Of a stretch of 64,000 nucleotides of DNA, positions 29,514-38,600 are shown piece by piece (position 1 is the stretch's first letter; each line of letters begins with the position of its first letter). Location of the stretch: contig CAVYJW010000003.1 of NCBI GenBank assembly GCA_963768945.1, positions 2,418,001-2,482,000 on the forward strand. Reading direction: 5' to 3'. The translations under genes were made by a program, and so were the position numbers. The stretch comes from RYN-230 sp963768945. Lineage in GTDB: Bacteria; Actinomycetota; Actinomycetes; Streptosporangiales; Streptosporangiaceae. The notes under the pieces are model-generated. The model saw only the letters and a program-made list of their open reading frames with translations. It made no database searches and was not told the DNA's origin.

Positions 29514-31511
29514 GTGACGATGCCATCCGACCCGCTGGCGCTACTGCGGTCCCGGAGCTATGTCGCCTTGCTGGTGCTGGCCGCGATCATCGGCGCGCCC
29601 ATCTCGGCGGTGGCCTACTTCTTCCTGGCCCTGGTCAGCAAGATGCAAGGCTGGGTCTTCACCGACCTGCCCAAAGGCCTGGGCTTCCACGCCGAGCCAC
29701 TGTGGTGGCCCCTGCTGCCGCTGGTGGTGGCGGGGGTCCTGGTCGCCCTCACCCTCCGGTACCTGCCCGGCACCGGCGGGCACTCCCCCGCCGACGGGTT
29801 CAAGATGGGCGGCGGGCCGCCCGTGCCCATCGATCTTCCGGGCATCGTGCTGGCCGCCTTCGCCACCCTGAGCCTGGGGGTGGTCCTCGGCCCCGAAGGC
29901 CCCCTGATTGCCCTCGGCGGGGGGCTCGCTGTCATCGCCGTCCGGCTGGCCAAGCGGGACGCCCCGCCCCGCACCCAGACCGTGGTGGCGGCGGCCGGCA
30001 GCTTCGCCGCCATCGCCACCCTGCTCGGCTCCCCCCTGACCGGGGCGTTCCTGCTCATGGAGGCCTCCGGGCTGGGCGGGTCGATGATGGAACTCGTGCT
30101 GATCCCCGGCCTGCTGGCCGCGGGCGTGGGTTCCCTGGTGTTCATCGGCCTCGATGCGTGGACCGGGCTGGGCACGTTCTCGCTGGCCATCCCCGGCCTG
30201 CCGCACGTCGGCTCACCCACGGCGGCCGAGTTCGGCTGGGCCCTGGCGGTCGGCGTCATGGCGGTCCCGGTCGGCAACGCGATCCGCTGGCTGGGCCTGT
30301 TCCTGCGGCCTCATGTCGAGCGGCGGATCCTGCTGCTCACCCCGGTGGTCGGCCTGGGCGTCGCGGGGCTGGCCATCGCGTTCGCGGCCGCGACCGGGAA
30401 GGGCTCGGAGGAGGTGCTGTTCTCCGGGCAGTCCCAGCTGGGCCCGTTCATCGCGCACAGCGCCAGCTACACCGTCGGGGCGCTGCTGCTGCTCATCGCC
30501 TGCAAGGGACTCGCCTACGGGATCTCGCTGAGCAGTTTCCGCGGCGGCCCGACGTTCCCGGCCCTGTTCATCGGCGCCGCCGGCGGCATGGCGCTGTCCC
30601 ACCTGCCCGGGCTCCCGCTGGTCAACGGGGTGGCCATCGGCATCGGCGCCATGTCCGTGGTGATGCTCAGGCTCCCGCTGACCTCCGTCCTGCTCGCCTC
30701 GCTGCTGCTCGCCTCCGACGGACTGGCCGTCATGCCGCTGGTGATCGTGGCCGTCGTGGTGGCCTACGTCCTCTCGGCCCGGCTGACCCCGAAACCCGCC
30801 GCAGCCGGCGAGCCGAAGCCAGGGCCCGCCAGCGAGCCCGCACCGCCCGCACCCGAGGCGCCCACCCAGCAGGCCGGCCCGCTTAGCTGGGCGGGATGGC
30901 CAGGACCAGCCGCAGGAAATCGAAGCCTGGGACCCCTCCCCGCCGCCGATCTCAGCGGGCTCCGCGGGCGGAGCGTTAACCCGCCTGTGCGGTCAGGTCC
31001 CGGCAGTGGGTCCGGCATCATCCTCGTCAACGTCGAACTCGCCGTCCTGGACGCCGAGGGTGAACGCGCGCCACTCGTCCGGGGTGAACGTCAGCACCGG
31101 CCCGTCGGGGTCCTTGGAGTCGCGCATGGTGATGACGTAGTCGCTGCCCTCCTTGGAGCCGGGCACGACCGTGACCTCTACGCAAGTGCCGCCGTTCCCC
31201 CCGCTGTGGGAGGACTTGCGCCACCGGGCGCCGGTCAGGTCCATCTCACGTTCGCCTTCCTCGCCAGGTCTATCGCGGCGCGCGGGAGCAGCGCCTCAGC
31301 CTTCAGTATGTCGTACAGCAAGCGCGGGTTCACGCGGGTGAACCACGGCCGGAGGGGTGTGCGCCCGACCACCGGGGGGAACGAAACCGGACCGGGGGGA
31401 TCAACGTGGCCACCACGGGGGCGTGGCCAGGGGGCCTGGCGCACTGAGGGGGCACCGGCCGGACACGCGCGGTGGCCGCCGCGCGTTCGCGCGGTGACCT
31501 GTCGATCGTGA
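29514..31511 (+). CDS. ClC-family chloride channel/antiporter; 3' end uncertain
   Basis: GTG 29514 lies 7 nt after AGGAGG. The conserved protein covers about residues 1-425 (to about 30790) with ten or more hydrophobic segments. It has the selectivity motifs GPEGPLIALGGG (the GxEGP loop with the gating glutamate) and GSPLTGAFLLME, and later FRGGPTFPALFIGAAGG. ClC proteins move chloride, often in exchange for protons. Downstream the frame runs on to 31511 through sequence antisense to a DUF397 gene, giving 665 residues, far above the usual 430-460. If one base is missing near the Pro-rich tail, as elsewhere in this window, the gene would stop at 30886 with 457 residues. I trust the domain, not the last 600 nt. 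Confidence 0.75.
   Translation: MTMPSDPLALLRSRSYVALLVLAAIIGAPISAVAYFFLALVSKMQGWVFTDLPKGLGFHAEPLWWPLLPLVVAGVLVALTLRYLPGTGGHSPADGFKMGGGPPVPIDLPGIVLAAFATLSLGVVLGPEGPLIALGGGLAVIAVRLAKRDAPPRTQTVVAAAGSFAAIATLLGSPLTGAFLLMEASGLGGSMMELVLIPGLLAAGVGSLVFIGLDAWTGLGTFSLAIPGLPHVGSPTAAEFGWALAVGVMAVPVGNAIRWLGLFLRPHVERRILLLTPVVGLGVAGLAIAFAAATGKGSEEVLFSGQSQLGPFIAHSASYTVGALLLLIACKGLAYGISLSSFRGGPTFPALFIGAAGGMALSHLPGLPLVNGVAIGIGAMSVVMLRLPLTSVLLASLLLASDGLAVMPLVIVAVVVAYVLSARLTPKPAAAGEPKPGPASEPAPPAPEAPTQQAGPLSWAGWPGPAAGNRSLGPLPAADLSGLRGRSVNPPVRSGPGSGSGIILVNVELAVLDAEGERAPLVRGERQHRPVGVLGVAHGDDVVAALLGAGHDRDLYASAAVPPAVGGLAPPGAGQVHLTFAFLARSIAARGSSASAFSMSYSKRGFTRVNHGRRGVRPTTGGNETGPGGSTWPPRGRGQGAWRTEGAPAGHARWPPRVRAVTCRS
30993..31244 (-). 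CDS. DUF397 protein
   Basis: 83 residues with the family signature WRKSSHSGGNGGTCVEV, VITMRDSKDPDGPVLTF and TPDEWRAF. DUF397 genes nearly always sit directly after an XRE-family regulator with a DUF5753 domain and are small partners of it, including the WhiJ-like developmental systems of Streptomyces. Here the start overlaps the end of a short frame that looks like the tail of such a regulator, but no full regulator is present. The C-terminus is acidic (DVDEDDAG). Confidence 0.85.
   Translation of the reverse strand: MDLTGARWRKSSHSGGNGGTCVEVTVVPGSKEGSDYVITMRDSKDPDGPVLTFTPDEWRAFTLGVQDGEFDVDEDDAGPTAGT
31235..31342 (-). pseudogene. Remnant of the 3' end of an XRE/DUF5753-type regulator
   Basis: The frame ending at 31235 encodes RLLYDILKAEALLPRAAIDL and a charged end, overlapping the DUF397 start by 10 nt in the way regulator/DUF397 pairs do. 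Upstream of this the frame is low-complexity and carries no helix-turn-helix. I read it as the last 30 or so residues left after a deletion. The similarity is short, so this is tentative. Confidence 0.35.
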
Positions 31512-31578
31512 CTGACCTGCCCATCTCCCCGGCGGGGGCGCGGCCGGAACCGGCCGGCCCGGGGGAAGGAGCCAACCG

Positions 31579-32004
31579 ATGTCAACCACAGCATGGCGGT
31601 TCAGCGGCACCGAAGGAGCCGACGCGGCCGTCCTCAGGCTCAAGCAGCTCGACGCCCAGGATCTCATCGACGTGCAGGACGTCACCGTGATCCGCTGGCC
31701 GCACTACGCCACCGCACCCCAGGCGCAGGAGCACGTGACCAGCGAGGCCAGCAAAGCCTCCTCCTTCGCCAAGAAGCTCACCAAGGCCGGCATCGACGCC
31801 GGGATGCTCGACTCGGTGAAGGGCGACATGACGCCGGGGACCTCCGCGCTGGTGCTGCTGAGCGCCGACGCCGCGATCGACACCGTGGTCCAGGCCTTCG
31901 AGGGACAGGCGATGGAGCTGATCCGCTCGGACCTTTCCGTGCAGCAGGAGGACCTGCTGAGGGATGCGTTCGCGAACGCGAGTTCCCCGAACGCCGGCCA
32001 GTGA
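31579..32004 (+). CDS. DUF1269-like protein lacking the membrane hairpin
   Basis: 141 residues, ATG after AAGGAG. The N-terminus (LKQLDAQDLIDVQDVTVIRW) and C-terminus (MTPGTSALVLLSADAAID, then LIRSDLSVQQEDLLRDAF) match the two ends of DUF1269 proteins. These normally have about 170 residues with a glycine-rich membrane hairpin between the ends. Here the middle is a short charged helix (SKASSFAKKLTKAGID), so the protein should be soluble. Function unknown. The gene is followed by the long palindrome at 32096. Confidence 0.7.
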   Translation: MSTTAWRFSGTEGADAAVLRLKQLDAQDLIDVQDVTVIRWPHYATAPQAQEHVTSEASKASSFAKKLTKAGIDAGMLDSVKGDMTPGTSALVLLSADAAIDTVVQAFEGQAMELIRSDLSVQQEDLLRDAFANASSPNAGQ

Positions 32005-32095
32005 CTCATTCAGGTGGCTTCGGTCACCCAAAGTAGCCCGCTGCCGACTTAAGGTCGTCACGACCCGGCGCCGGGACCGCTGGCGCCCTGACCCA

Positions 32096-32151
32096 GCTCG
32101 TGATCAGACGATCGGTGTCGTCCTGGCGACACCGATCGTCTGATCACGAGC
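32096..32151. repeat. Extragenic palindromic element, copy 1
   Basis: Perfect 25-bp inverted repeat (32096-32120 and 32127-32151) around the loop TCCTGG. Arms read GCTCGTGATCAGACGATC... and are clearly less GC-rich than the surroundings. It lies between convergent genes, 91 nt after the DUF1269-like stop and 51 nt from the AraC stop. A second copy is at 48743-48794. It could be a bidirectional terminator or a dispersed palindromic repeat. Confidence 0.92.
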
Positions 32152-32202
32152 GCCGGATGCGCCGGCCACCCCGGCGTGCCAGGCCTACCCGCGCTGGTCG
32201 GC

Positions 32203-33041
32203 CTACCCGCCGTCCCGGGCAAGCAGAGCCGGGCCGCGCCTGAGCCGGGCGAGGGCGGCCGGAGGCAGGCCGGCCAGCTCCCCGCTCTCCCGGGTCAGGT
32301 GCGCCTGGTCCGCGTAGCCAGCCTCGGCGGCCAGCACGGCCAGGTCGTCCAGGGCCCCGTCCGCGTCGATCCGGGACACGAAACGGCGGAAACGCAGCAC
32401 GCGGCGCAGCAGCACCGGGCCGTAGCCAACCGCAGCCACGCACCGTCGGTGCAGCTGCCGCTCGCTCATGCCCAGGTCCCGGGCCACACTGCTGACCCGG
32501 GCCTCACTGCTGACCCGGGCCTCACTGCTGACCCGGGCCTCACTGCTGACCCGGGCACCGGGTCGGGCCAGGCGCCGTGCTGCGGCCGCGACCACGAGGT
32601 CCGGCGGCGCGCCGATCGCCATCTCCGCTGCCAGCCGGACCAGGCGGTGCACGGCTTCATCGGGCGCCAGCCCGCCGTGCACCTGGGTCACCAGGGTGGC
32701 GCCACGGCCCCCTGGCAGCCCGGAACGCAGGCTGGCGGGGTCCAGTTGCTGATCGAGCAGGGCGCTGAGCGGCAGCCCCAGGGCCCGGCCCCCGGCCCCC
32801 GGCCGGAACCGGACCCCGGCGAGGACCGAGCCGGGCGGCGACGGGGCCAGTACCGGCCCGGTATCGGGCCGGCCAGGGACACCCCGGTGCCGGCGCGCCA
32901 GATGAGGTCGGTGCAGGCGTCGGGCAGGACCCGGGTAGGCGGCGCGCCCGCAGCCGGGGTCACCGACACCCACACGCAGGACAGGGCGCGGCCGAGAGCG
33001 GCCGGGGGCACGTACTCGCGGTAACCCGGCGACCAGTCCAC
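32203..33041 (-). CDS. AraC-family transcriptional regulator, frameshifted in this sequence
   Basis: The N-terminal ligand-type domain starts DWSPGYREYVPPAALG and continues with RVLPDACTDLIWRAG. One base added near 32861-32872 (GTATCGGGCCGG) joins it to the second frame, giving about 279 residues. The C-terminus is an AraC helix-turn-helix: VARDLGMSERQLHRRCVAAV, then LAAEAGYADQAHLTRE, matching the AraC-type second helix before the conserved PxxL-type end. Directly before the first DNA-binding helix lies a short tandem repeat (ARVSSE units). It is divergent from the gene at 33.2 kb, a possible target. Confidence 0.75.
32482..32553 (-). repeat. Four 18-nt tandem units inside the AraC-type gene
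   Basis: Three exact copies of GGCCTCACTGCTGACCCG preceded by a variant copy. In frame they encode repeated ARVSSE just before the first helix of the DNA-binding domain. Confidence 0.9.
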
Positions 33042-33205
33042 GGCACGAGTCTGGCACCTGGCTCTCCGTGCCTTGCGCCTCCGGGTCCTTTTGAAGGCAC
33101 CTCCCCTTCCCTCGTCGCTCGTTCCTCAGCCCAGTCGGTGCCGCGCCCCTCGGGCTCGCGAGGATGACCGATTCATTCAAGACGGGTGGCGGCCCGGGGG
33201 TCAGG

Positions 33206-34084
33206 ATGGACGCCATGACCTCACCTGACATTGACATCGCCGCGGCCGGGCAGTTCCTGGCGGCCACCGGCCGGGTCCTGGACCAGCGCCGGTTCGAGCG
33301 GCTGCTGCGCGGCGGGCGGGCCGGGTACGTGCGTGACGCGGTCGCTGCCTACCGCAACCCGGACGGCGGGTTCGGCCACGCCCTCGAGCCGGACGGCCGG
33401 TGCCCGGGCAGCCAGCCGCTGGCCGTCGAGTTCGCCCTGGAAACCCTGGACGAGGCGGACGCCTGGGACGACGGCCTGGTCCGCGGAGCCCTCGAATGGC
33501 TCGAGGCGAACGCACCCGACGAAGGGGGCGCGGTCTTCGTTGCGGAAAATATTGGCGGATGGCCGCACGCGCCGTGGTGGGTGCCGGAAGAAGGCAGCCC
33601 GGCGTCCCTGATCACCACCGGGCTGCTGGCCGGCACGCTGCACCGGCGCGGGGCCCGGCATCCCTGGCTGGACCGCGCGACCGGGCTGATGTGGGCCCGG
33701 ATTGCCGAGCTGGAGAAGGCCGGCCCGTATGACCTGCGCGCCATCGTGCATTTCCTCGATAACGTGCCTGACCGGGCCCGGGCGGTCAGCATGATCGACC
33801 AGCTCGCGCCGCTGATCACCAGCCCGGACGTGGTGACGCTGGATCCCGCGGCGCCCGGGGAGATCCACACGCCGCTGGACTTCGCGCCGCGGCCCGGGTC
33901 ACTGGCCCGCGGCCTGTTCGAGCCCGCGGTGATCGGGGCCTGCCTGGATCACCTGGCCCGCGCGCAGCGCGACGACGGCGGCTGGGAGTTCAACTGGCTG
34001 GCCTGGTCCCCGGTGGCCGCCGCCGAGTGGCGCGGCGCGATGACCGTGGGCGCACTGGCCCGGCTGCGCGCCAACGGCCGCTGA
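33206..34084 (+). CDS. Prenyltransferase/squalene-cyclase-fold repeat protein
   Basis: 292 residues from ATG 33206; starts at 33164 and 33215 are also possible. The alpha/alpha-toroid repeats are visible as YRNPDGGFGHALEPDG near residue 45 and RDDGGWEFNWLAWSP near 265, i.e. QDGGW-like turns. The DxDD motif of true cyclases is absent, so it is more likely a binding or unassigned member. Soluble. Divergent from the AraC-type gene with 164 nt between starts, which makes local regulation plausible. Confidence 0.7.
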   Translation: MDAMTSPDIDIAAAGQFLAATGRVLDQRRFERLLRGGRAGYVRDAVAAYRNPDGGFGHALEPDGRCPGSQPLAVEFALETLDEADAWDDGLVRGALEWLEANAPDEGGAVFVAENIGGWPHAPWWVPEEGSPASLITTGLLAGTLHRRGARHPWLDRATGLMWARIAELEKAGPYDLRAIVHFLDNVPDRARAVSMIDQLAPLITSPDVVTLDPAAPGEIHTPLDFAPRPGSLARGLFEPAVIGACLDHLARAQRDDGGWEFNWLAWSPVAAAEWRGAMTVGALARLRANGR

Positions 34085-34265
34085 CTCACTTGACGCTGCC
34101 CGCGGGGCGGTGCACGAGCCAGCGGCGCCGGGTACGGCCGGCGGTTCTGGGGGCGGCACCCGTCCCCGGGTCAGCTGGGTTCACGCCTCCACGATGACGG
34201 GCCGGGCCCAGTCGCCACATCGGGCGGGATACCGATCCTGATCCTGCAATCACGGTAGGAGGCTG

Positions 34266-34297
34266 CCCCCGCCTGGTACCGCAGTACCAGGCGGGGG
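34266..34297. terminator. Bidirectional hairpin terminator
   Basis: Perfect 14-bp stem: CCCCCGCCTGGTAC (34266-34279), loop CGCA, then GTACCAGGCGGGGG (34284-34297). It sits between two convergent genes and is suited to stop both. Confidence 0.85.
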
Positions 34298-34325
34298 GCC
34301 AGCGGCCGGCCCCTTAGGGGTGTGG

Positions 34326-35504
34326 CTAGCCGTTCTGCAGGACGAGCGGGTTGAACGAGCCGCTGGTCCCGCTGTAGCCCGCCGCCCAGACGGTCGCGGC
34401 TCCGGGCGTAGCGGACAACGACGTCAGCAGGCTGGAACTGCCTGCGTCCGGGCTGGCCACCGTGGACCAGGCCGTCCCGTTCCAGTTCAGCGTCAGGGTC
34501 TGCGGCGTGGTCGTCCCGGAGGGAGTGTCATAGCCGGCAGCCCACACGCTGCCCGCGGAGCTGGCCGAGACGCCCGTCAGGGTGGGCGAGGTGCCAGGCG
34601 ACGGGCTGGGGACCACGCTCCAGCTGGTGCCGTTGTAGTGCTCGATCACGGTGCTGGCCGGCGTTCCGCCTTCGCCGACGTTGTCCCCGCTGTCGCCGAC
34701 CGCCCACACGTTGGTCGGGCTGATCGCGTCGATCGAGTTGAACTGGTACTGGAGCAGGTGGTCGGAGCTGGTGACCGCGGGCATGGGCACGATCGCCCAG
34801 GCCGACCCGTTCCAGTGCAGCGAGTAGGTCTGCCAGCGTTCGTTGGCCGCCGTGGTCCCGACCACATCCATCCCTACCGCCCATACGTTGCCGGCCGACG
34901 ACGCGGAGACGGCGTCCAGATAGGTGTCCAGGCCTTTGTTCGGGTCCGGAAGCGTCGGCAGTGTCCAGCTGGTGCCGTTCCACTGCTCGATGAAGCCCTG
35001 GGCCGTGGACGAGCTGTCGCCGGCCGCGTATGCGTCGGCCGGACCAATATCAGCCACGCTGACCAGGGTGTTCTCGTACACGTAGTTGAACGCTGGCACT
35101 GTTGTCCAGGCCGTGCCATTCCAGTGCATGGTAAGCCCGGCGATATCCTCGCGGTTTACCTGTGTTCGCCCTACCGCCCAGGCGTCAGTGGCGCTGCTCG
35201 CACTGACCGCGGCCAGGCTGGCCGTGTTCCCCGCGGTCGCTGGCGCGGTCACCTGTGACCAGGCGGCGCCGTTCCAGTGGTCGATGACTGGTTTCGCGCC
35301 GACGCCGTTGGCCTCGGCGTTCTCGCTGCCGACGGCCCAGGCGTCGGAGCCGCTGTCCGCGCTGATCCCGGACAGGAACGCGTTCTGCCCGGTGGGCGGG
35401 GCCGCGACGACGGTCCAGCCGCTGGCCGCGAGCGCCGGGCTGGCCGCGAACAGCACTGCTGCCGGTAATGCGGCGGCCCAGATGCCGATCTTGAGACGAG
35501 GCAT
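34326..35504 (-). CDS. Secreted repeat protein, probably a beta-propeller
   Basis: 392 residues from ATG 35504, chosen because a signal peptide begins there (PRLKIGIWAAALPAAVLFAA, cut after SPALA-A); upstream frame sequence is not protein-like. The rest is about seven repeats of 50-60 residues, each with a DAWAVG-type motif and a HWNGTAWT-type motif, spaced as in propeller blades. Such proteins occur widely in actinomycetes and are exported. The ligand or enzyme activity is unknown, and I see no catalytic residues. Confidence 0.75.
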   Translation of the reverse strand: MPRLKIGIWAAALPAAVLFAASPALAASGWTVVAAPPTGQNAFLSGISADSGSDAWAVGSENAEANGVGAKPVIDHWNGAAWSQVTAPATAGNTASLAAVSASSATDAWAVGRTQVNREDIAGLTMHWNGTAWTTVPAFNYVYENTLVSVADIGPADAYAAGDSSSTAQGFIEQWNGTSWTLPTLPDPNKGLDTYLDAVSASSAGNVWAVGMDVVGTTAANERWQTYSLHWNGSAWAIVPMPAVTSSDHLLQYQFNSIDAISPTNVWAVGDSGDNVGEGGTPASTVIEHYNGTSWSVVPSPSPGTSPTLTGVSASSAGSVWAAGYDTPSGTTTPQTLTLNWNGTAWSTVASPDAGSSSLLTSLSATPGAATVWAAGYSGTSGSFNPLVLQNG

Positions 35505-35608
35505 GACGGTCCCCTTCGTTGAGAGAGTGCTCCGCTCGTAGGACGTATCTGGCCGCGGTTCGGTTCGCACCCGCGCGGACGGCCCGGAAGTTTCAGCCCG
35601 GGTTCAGC

Positions 35609-35686
35609 GCCAGGCCAGGTCACCGCCAGGCCAGGTCACCGCCAGGCCATTCAGCGCCGGGCCATTCAGCGCCAGGCCAGGTCAGC
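35609..35686 (-). repeat. Imperfect 15-16-nt tandem repeat at the glnE 3' end
   Basis: Five units of GCCAGGCCAGGTCACC or GCCAGGCCATTCAGC follow the secreted-protein promoter region and run into the glnE stop codon. Confidence 0.75.
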
Positions 35687-38600
35687 CGTAGAAGAGGCGT
35701 TCCATCACGGCGCGGGCCCGGCGCGCGGTCCGCCGGTAGTCCTCGACCAGGTCCTGGCTGGCGTCCGGGGAGTAGCCAAGGATCCGGGCCACCGCCGTCA
35801 GTTCGGCCTGCTTGGAAGGGAGCACGTCGGAGGACCGGCCGCGCAGCAGCACCACCGCGTTGCGGATCCGGGTCGCCAGCCGCCACGACGCGGCCAGCGC
35901 GGCCGCGTCGTCCCGGCCGATCAGGCCGGCCTCCTGGGCGGCGCGCAGCGCGGTCAGGGTACGCGTGGTGCGCAGCGCGGGCTCCTCGTGGGCGTGGGTC
36001 AGCTGGAGCAGCTGGACGACCCACTCCACGTCGGACAGCCCGCCAGGACCCAGTTTCAGGTGCATGGCCGGGTCGGTGCCGCGGGGCATCCGCTCGGCTT
36101 CCATCCGCGCCTTGAGCCGCCGGATCTCCAGCACCGATGCGGGGCTGATCCCGCCGGCCGGGTACCGGAACTCATCGGCCAGGGCCTTGAACCGCTCCCC
36201 CAGCTCCCGGTCACCGGCCGCCGGGTCGGCGCGCAGCAGCGCCTGCGCCTCCCAGGCCAGCGACCAGCGCTCGTAGTACGCGCGGTAGGACGCGAGCGTG
36301 CGCACCAAAGGCCCCTGCCGGCCCTCGGGGCGCAGGCCCGGGTCCACCACCAGCGGCGGGTCGGGGGCGGGCTGGGCGAGCAGCCTGCGCATCTCCTCGG
36401 CGACCGTGTGGGCGGCCCGCGACGCCGCCTGGTCCGCCACGCCCGGCAGCGGGTCGTGGACGAACATCACGTCCGCGTCGCTGCCGTAACCGGTCTCGCG
36501 GCCGCCGAACCGCCCCATGCCCACCACGACGATCCGGGTGGGCAGCGGGCCGGACTCCCGCTCGAACTGGCTGATCGCAGCCTCCAGCGCGCCGCCGATG
36601 GTGACCGCCGTGATCACGGTCAGCGCCTCTTCGGTCTCCTCCACCGTGGTCACCCCGAGCAGGTCGGCGGCGGCGGTGCGGAGCAGCTCACGGCGCCGCA
36701 GCGCGCGGACCGCCTGCGCGGCCTCCCCGGCACTGGTATGCCTGCCCACCACGGCGGAGGCCTCGGCGTGCAGCGCGGTCGCGGGCCGGGGCGCGAGCTG
36801 CGCATCCGAGCCGAGCAGGGCCACGGTCTCCGGCGCGCGCATCAGCAGGTCCGTCGCGTACCGGCTGGAGGCCAGCAGCCGGGCCATCCGGCGCGCCACG
36901 TTGGTGTCGTCCCGGAGCAGCCGCAGGTACCAGGGCGAGTCCCCGAGGGCGTCACTGACCTGCCGGAAGGCCAGCAGCCCGGCGTCCGGCTGCGCGGCGT
37001 CGGCAAACCACTCCAGCATCACCGGCAGCAGCGTGCGCTGAATGGACGCCCGCCGGGACACCCCCGAGGTCAGCGCCTCGATGTGGCGCAGCGCGCCAGC
37101 GGGGTCGGCGTAACCGAGGGCCTCCAGCCGGATCCGGGCTTCCTCACGGGTCAGCCGCACCGCGTCGGTCGGCAGCCGCGCCACCGCGTCCAGCAGCGGC
37201 CGGTAGAACAGCTTCTCGTGCAGCCGACGGGCCTCGCGGGCGTGCTGGCGCCACTGGGCCATCAGCTCGGCGGCCGGGTCGGCCCGGGATGGCGGGGCCG
37301 GCGCCCCCGCGCCGTTGCGGGTCCTGGCCCGGCGCAGCGCGCGGCCCAGCCGGCGCAGCGCGGCCGGGTCCTCGGGCAGGGTGTGGGTGCGGCGGAGCTG
37401 GCGGAGCTGCAGCAGATGCTCCACGGTGCGCAGGAACCGGTAGGCGGCTGCCATGCTGGCCGCATCCTCCCGCCCCACGTAGCCGCCCCTGGCCAGCGCG
37501 GCCAGCGCGGGGAGGGTGCCCGTCTCGCGCAGCGACTCGTCGGTGCGCCCGTGCACCAGCTGGAGCAATTGCACCGCGAACTCGATGTCGCGCAGCCCGC
37601 CGGGGCCGAGCTTGAGCTGGCGCTGGGCCTCGCCGGGGGCCAGGTTGCCGATTACGCGGCGCCGCATGGCCTGCACGTCCGCGACGAAGTGGGGACGCTG
37701 AGCCGCCTGCCAGACCATCGGGCTGAGCGCCTCGATGTAGGCCTGGCCCAGTTCACGGTCGCCCGCCACCGGGCGGGCCTTCAGCAGCGCCTGGAACTCC
37801 CACGTCTTGGCCCACCGCTGGTAGTAGGCGACGTGACTGGCCAGGGTGCGGACCAGCGGGCCATCGCGGCCCTCCGGGCGGAGGTTGGGGTCCACGGGGA
37901 ACAGGGCACCCTCGGCGGTGCTCTGCGAACAGGTCCGCACCAGGCCGGCAGCGAGGCGGGTCGCGGTCTGGACGGCGGCCGCCTCGGCCTCGGCAGCGTC
38001 CGGCCCAGCGGGCCCGGAGGTTGCCGCGGGCGTGCCGGGCCCGCCGGGTGCGGCCGGCGCGGCCGGCGCGCCGGGTGCGGTCGGCGCGGCGGGTGCGGCC
38101 GGCGCGGCGGGGCCACCGACGAAGATCACGTCAACGTCGCTGGCGTAATTGAGCTCGTGGCCGCCGCACTTACCCATCGCGATCACGGCCAGCCGGGCGG
38201 GAGCCGAACCCGGGGGAAGCTCTGACCGGGCGATGGCTAGTGCTGCCTCGAGGGCTGCGGCGGCGAGATCGGCCAGCTCGGCCGCGGTCTCGTCCACGGT
38301 GACGGCCCCCGTCAGGTCCCGGGCGGCCAGGTGCAGCAGCCGCCGCCGGTAGGCCGCGGGCAACGCGGTGGCCGGGTCCCCGTTCTGCGCCGCGCCCGGG
38401 CTGGCGACCGGCTCCGGATCATCGGGCTTGGCGCCCACCGCCATCAGCAGATCCGCCCGCAGTTCGGCCGCGGCCGGGCTGCGCAGCGCGTCGGGGCCGC
38501 TCAGCACCCGCCAGTCCTCGGGGTGGCGGACCAGGTGATCGCCGAGCGCGGCGCTCGCGCCGAGCACCGCGGTGACCCGACTCCGCAGCCCGGCGTCCGC

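Noticed and set aside
30890..31511. C-terminal extension of the ClC protein
   Set aside because: No conserved domain, overlaps a DUF397 gene on the other strand, and a single missing base would end the protein at 30886.
35988..38225. A 745-codon plus-strand open frame inside glnE
   Set aside because: It is antisense to conserved glnE motifs, and long open antisense frames are expected at this GC content. Its product is Arg/Gly/Gln-rich without domains.
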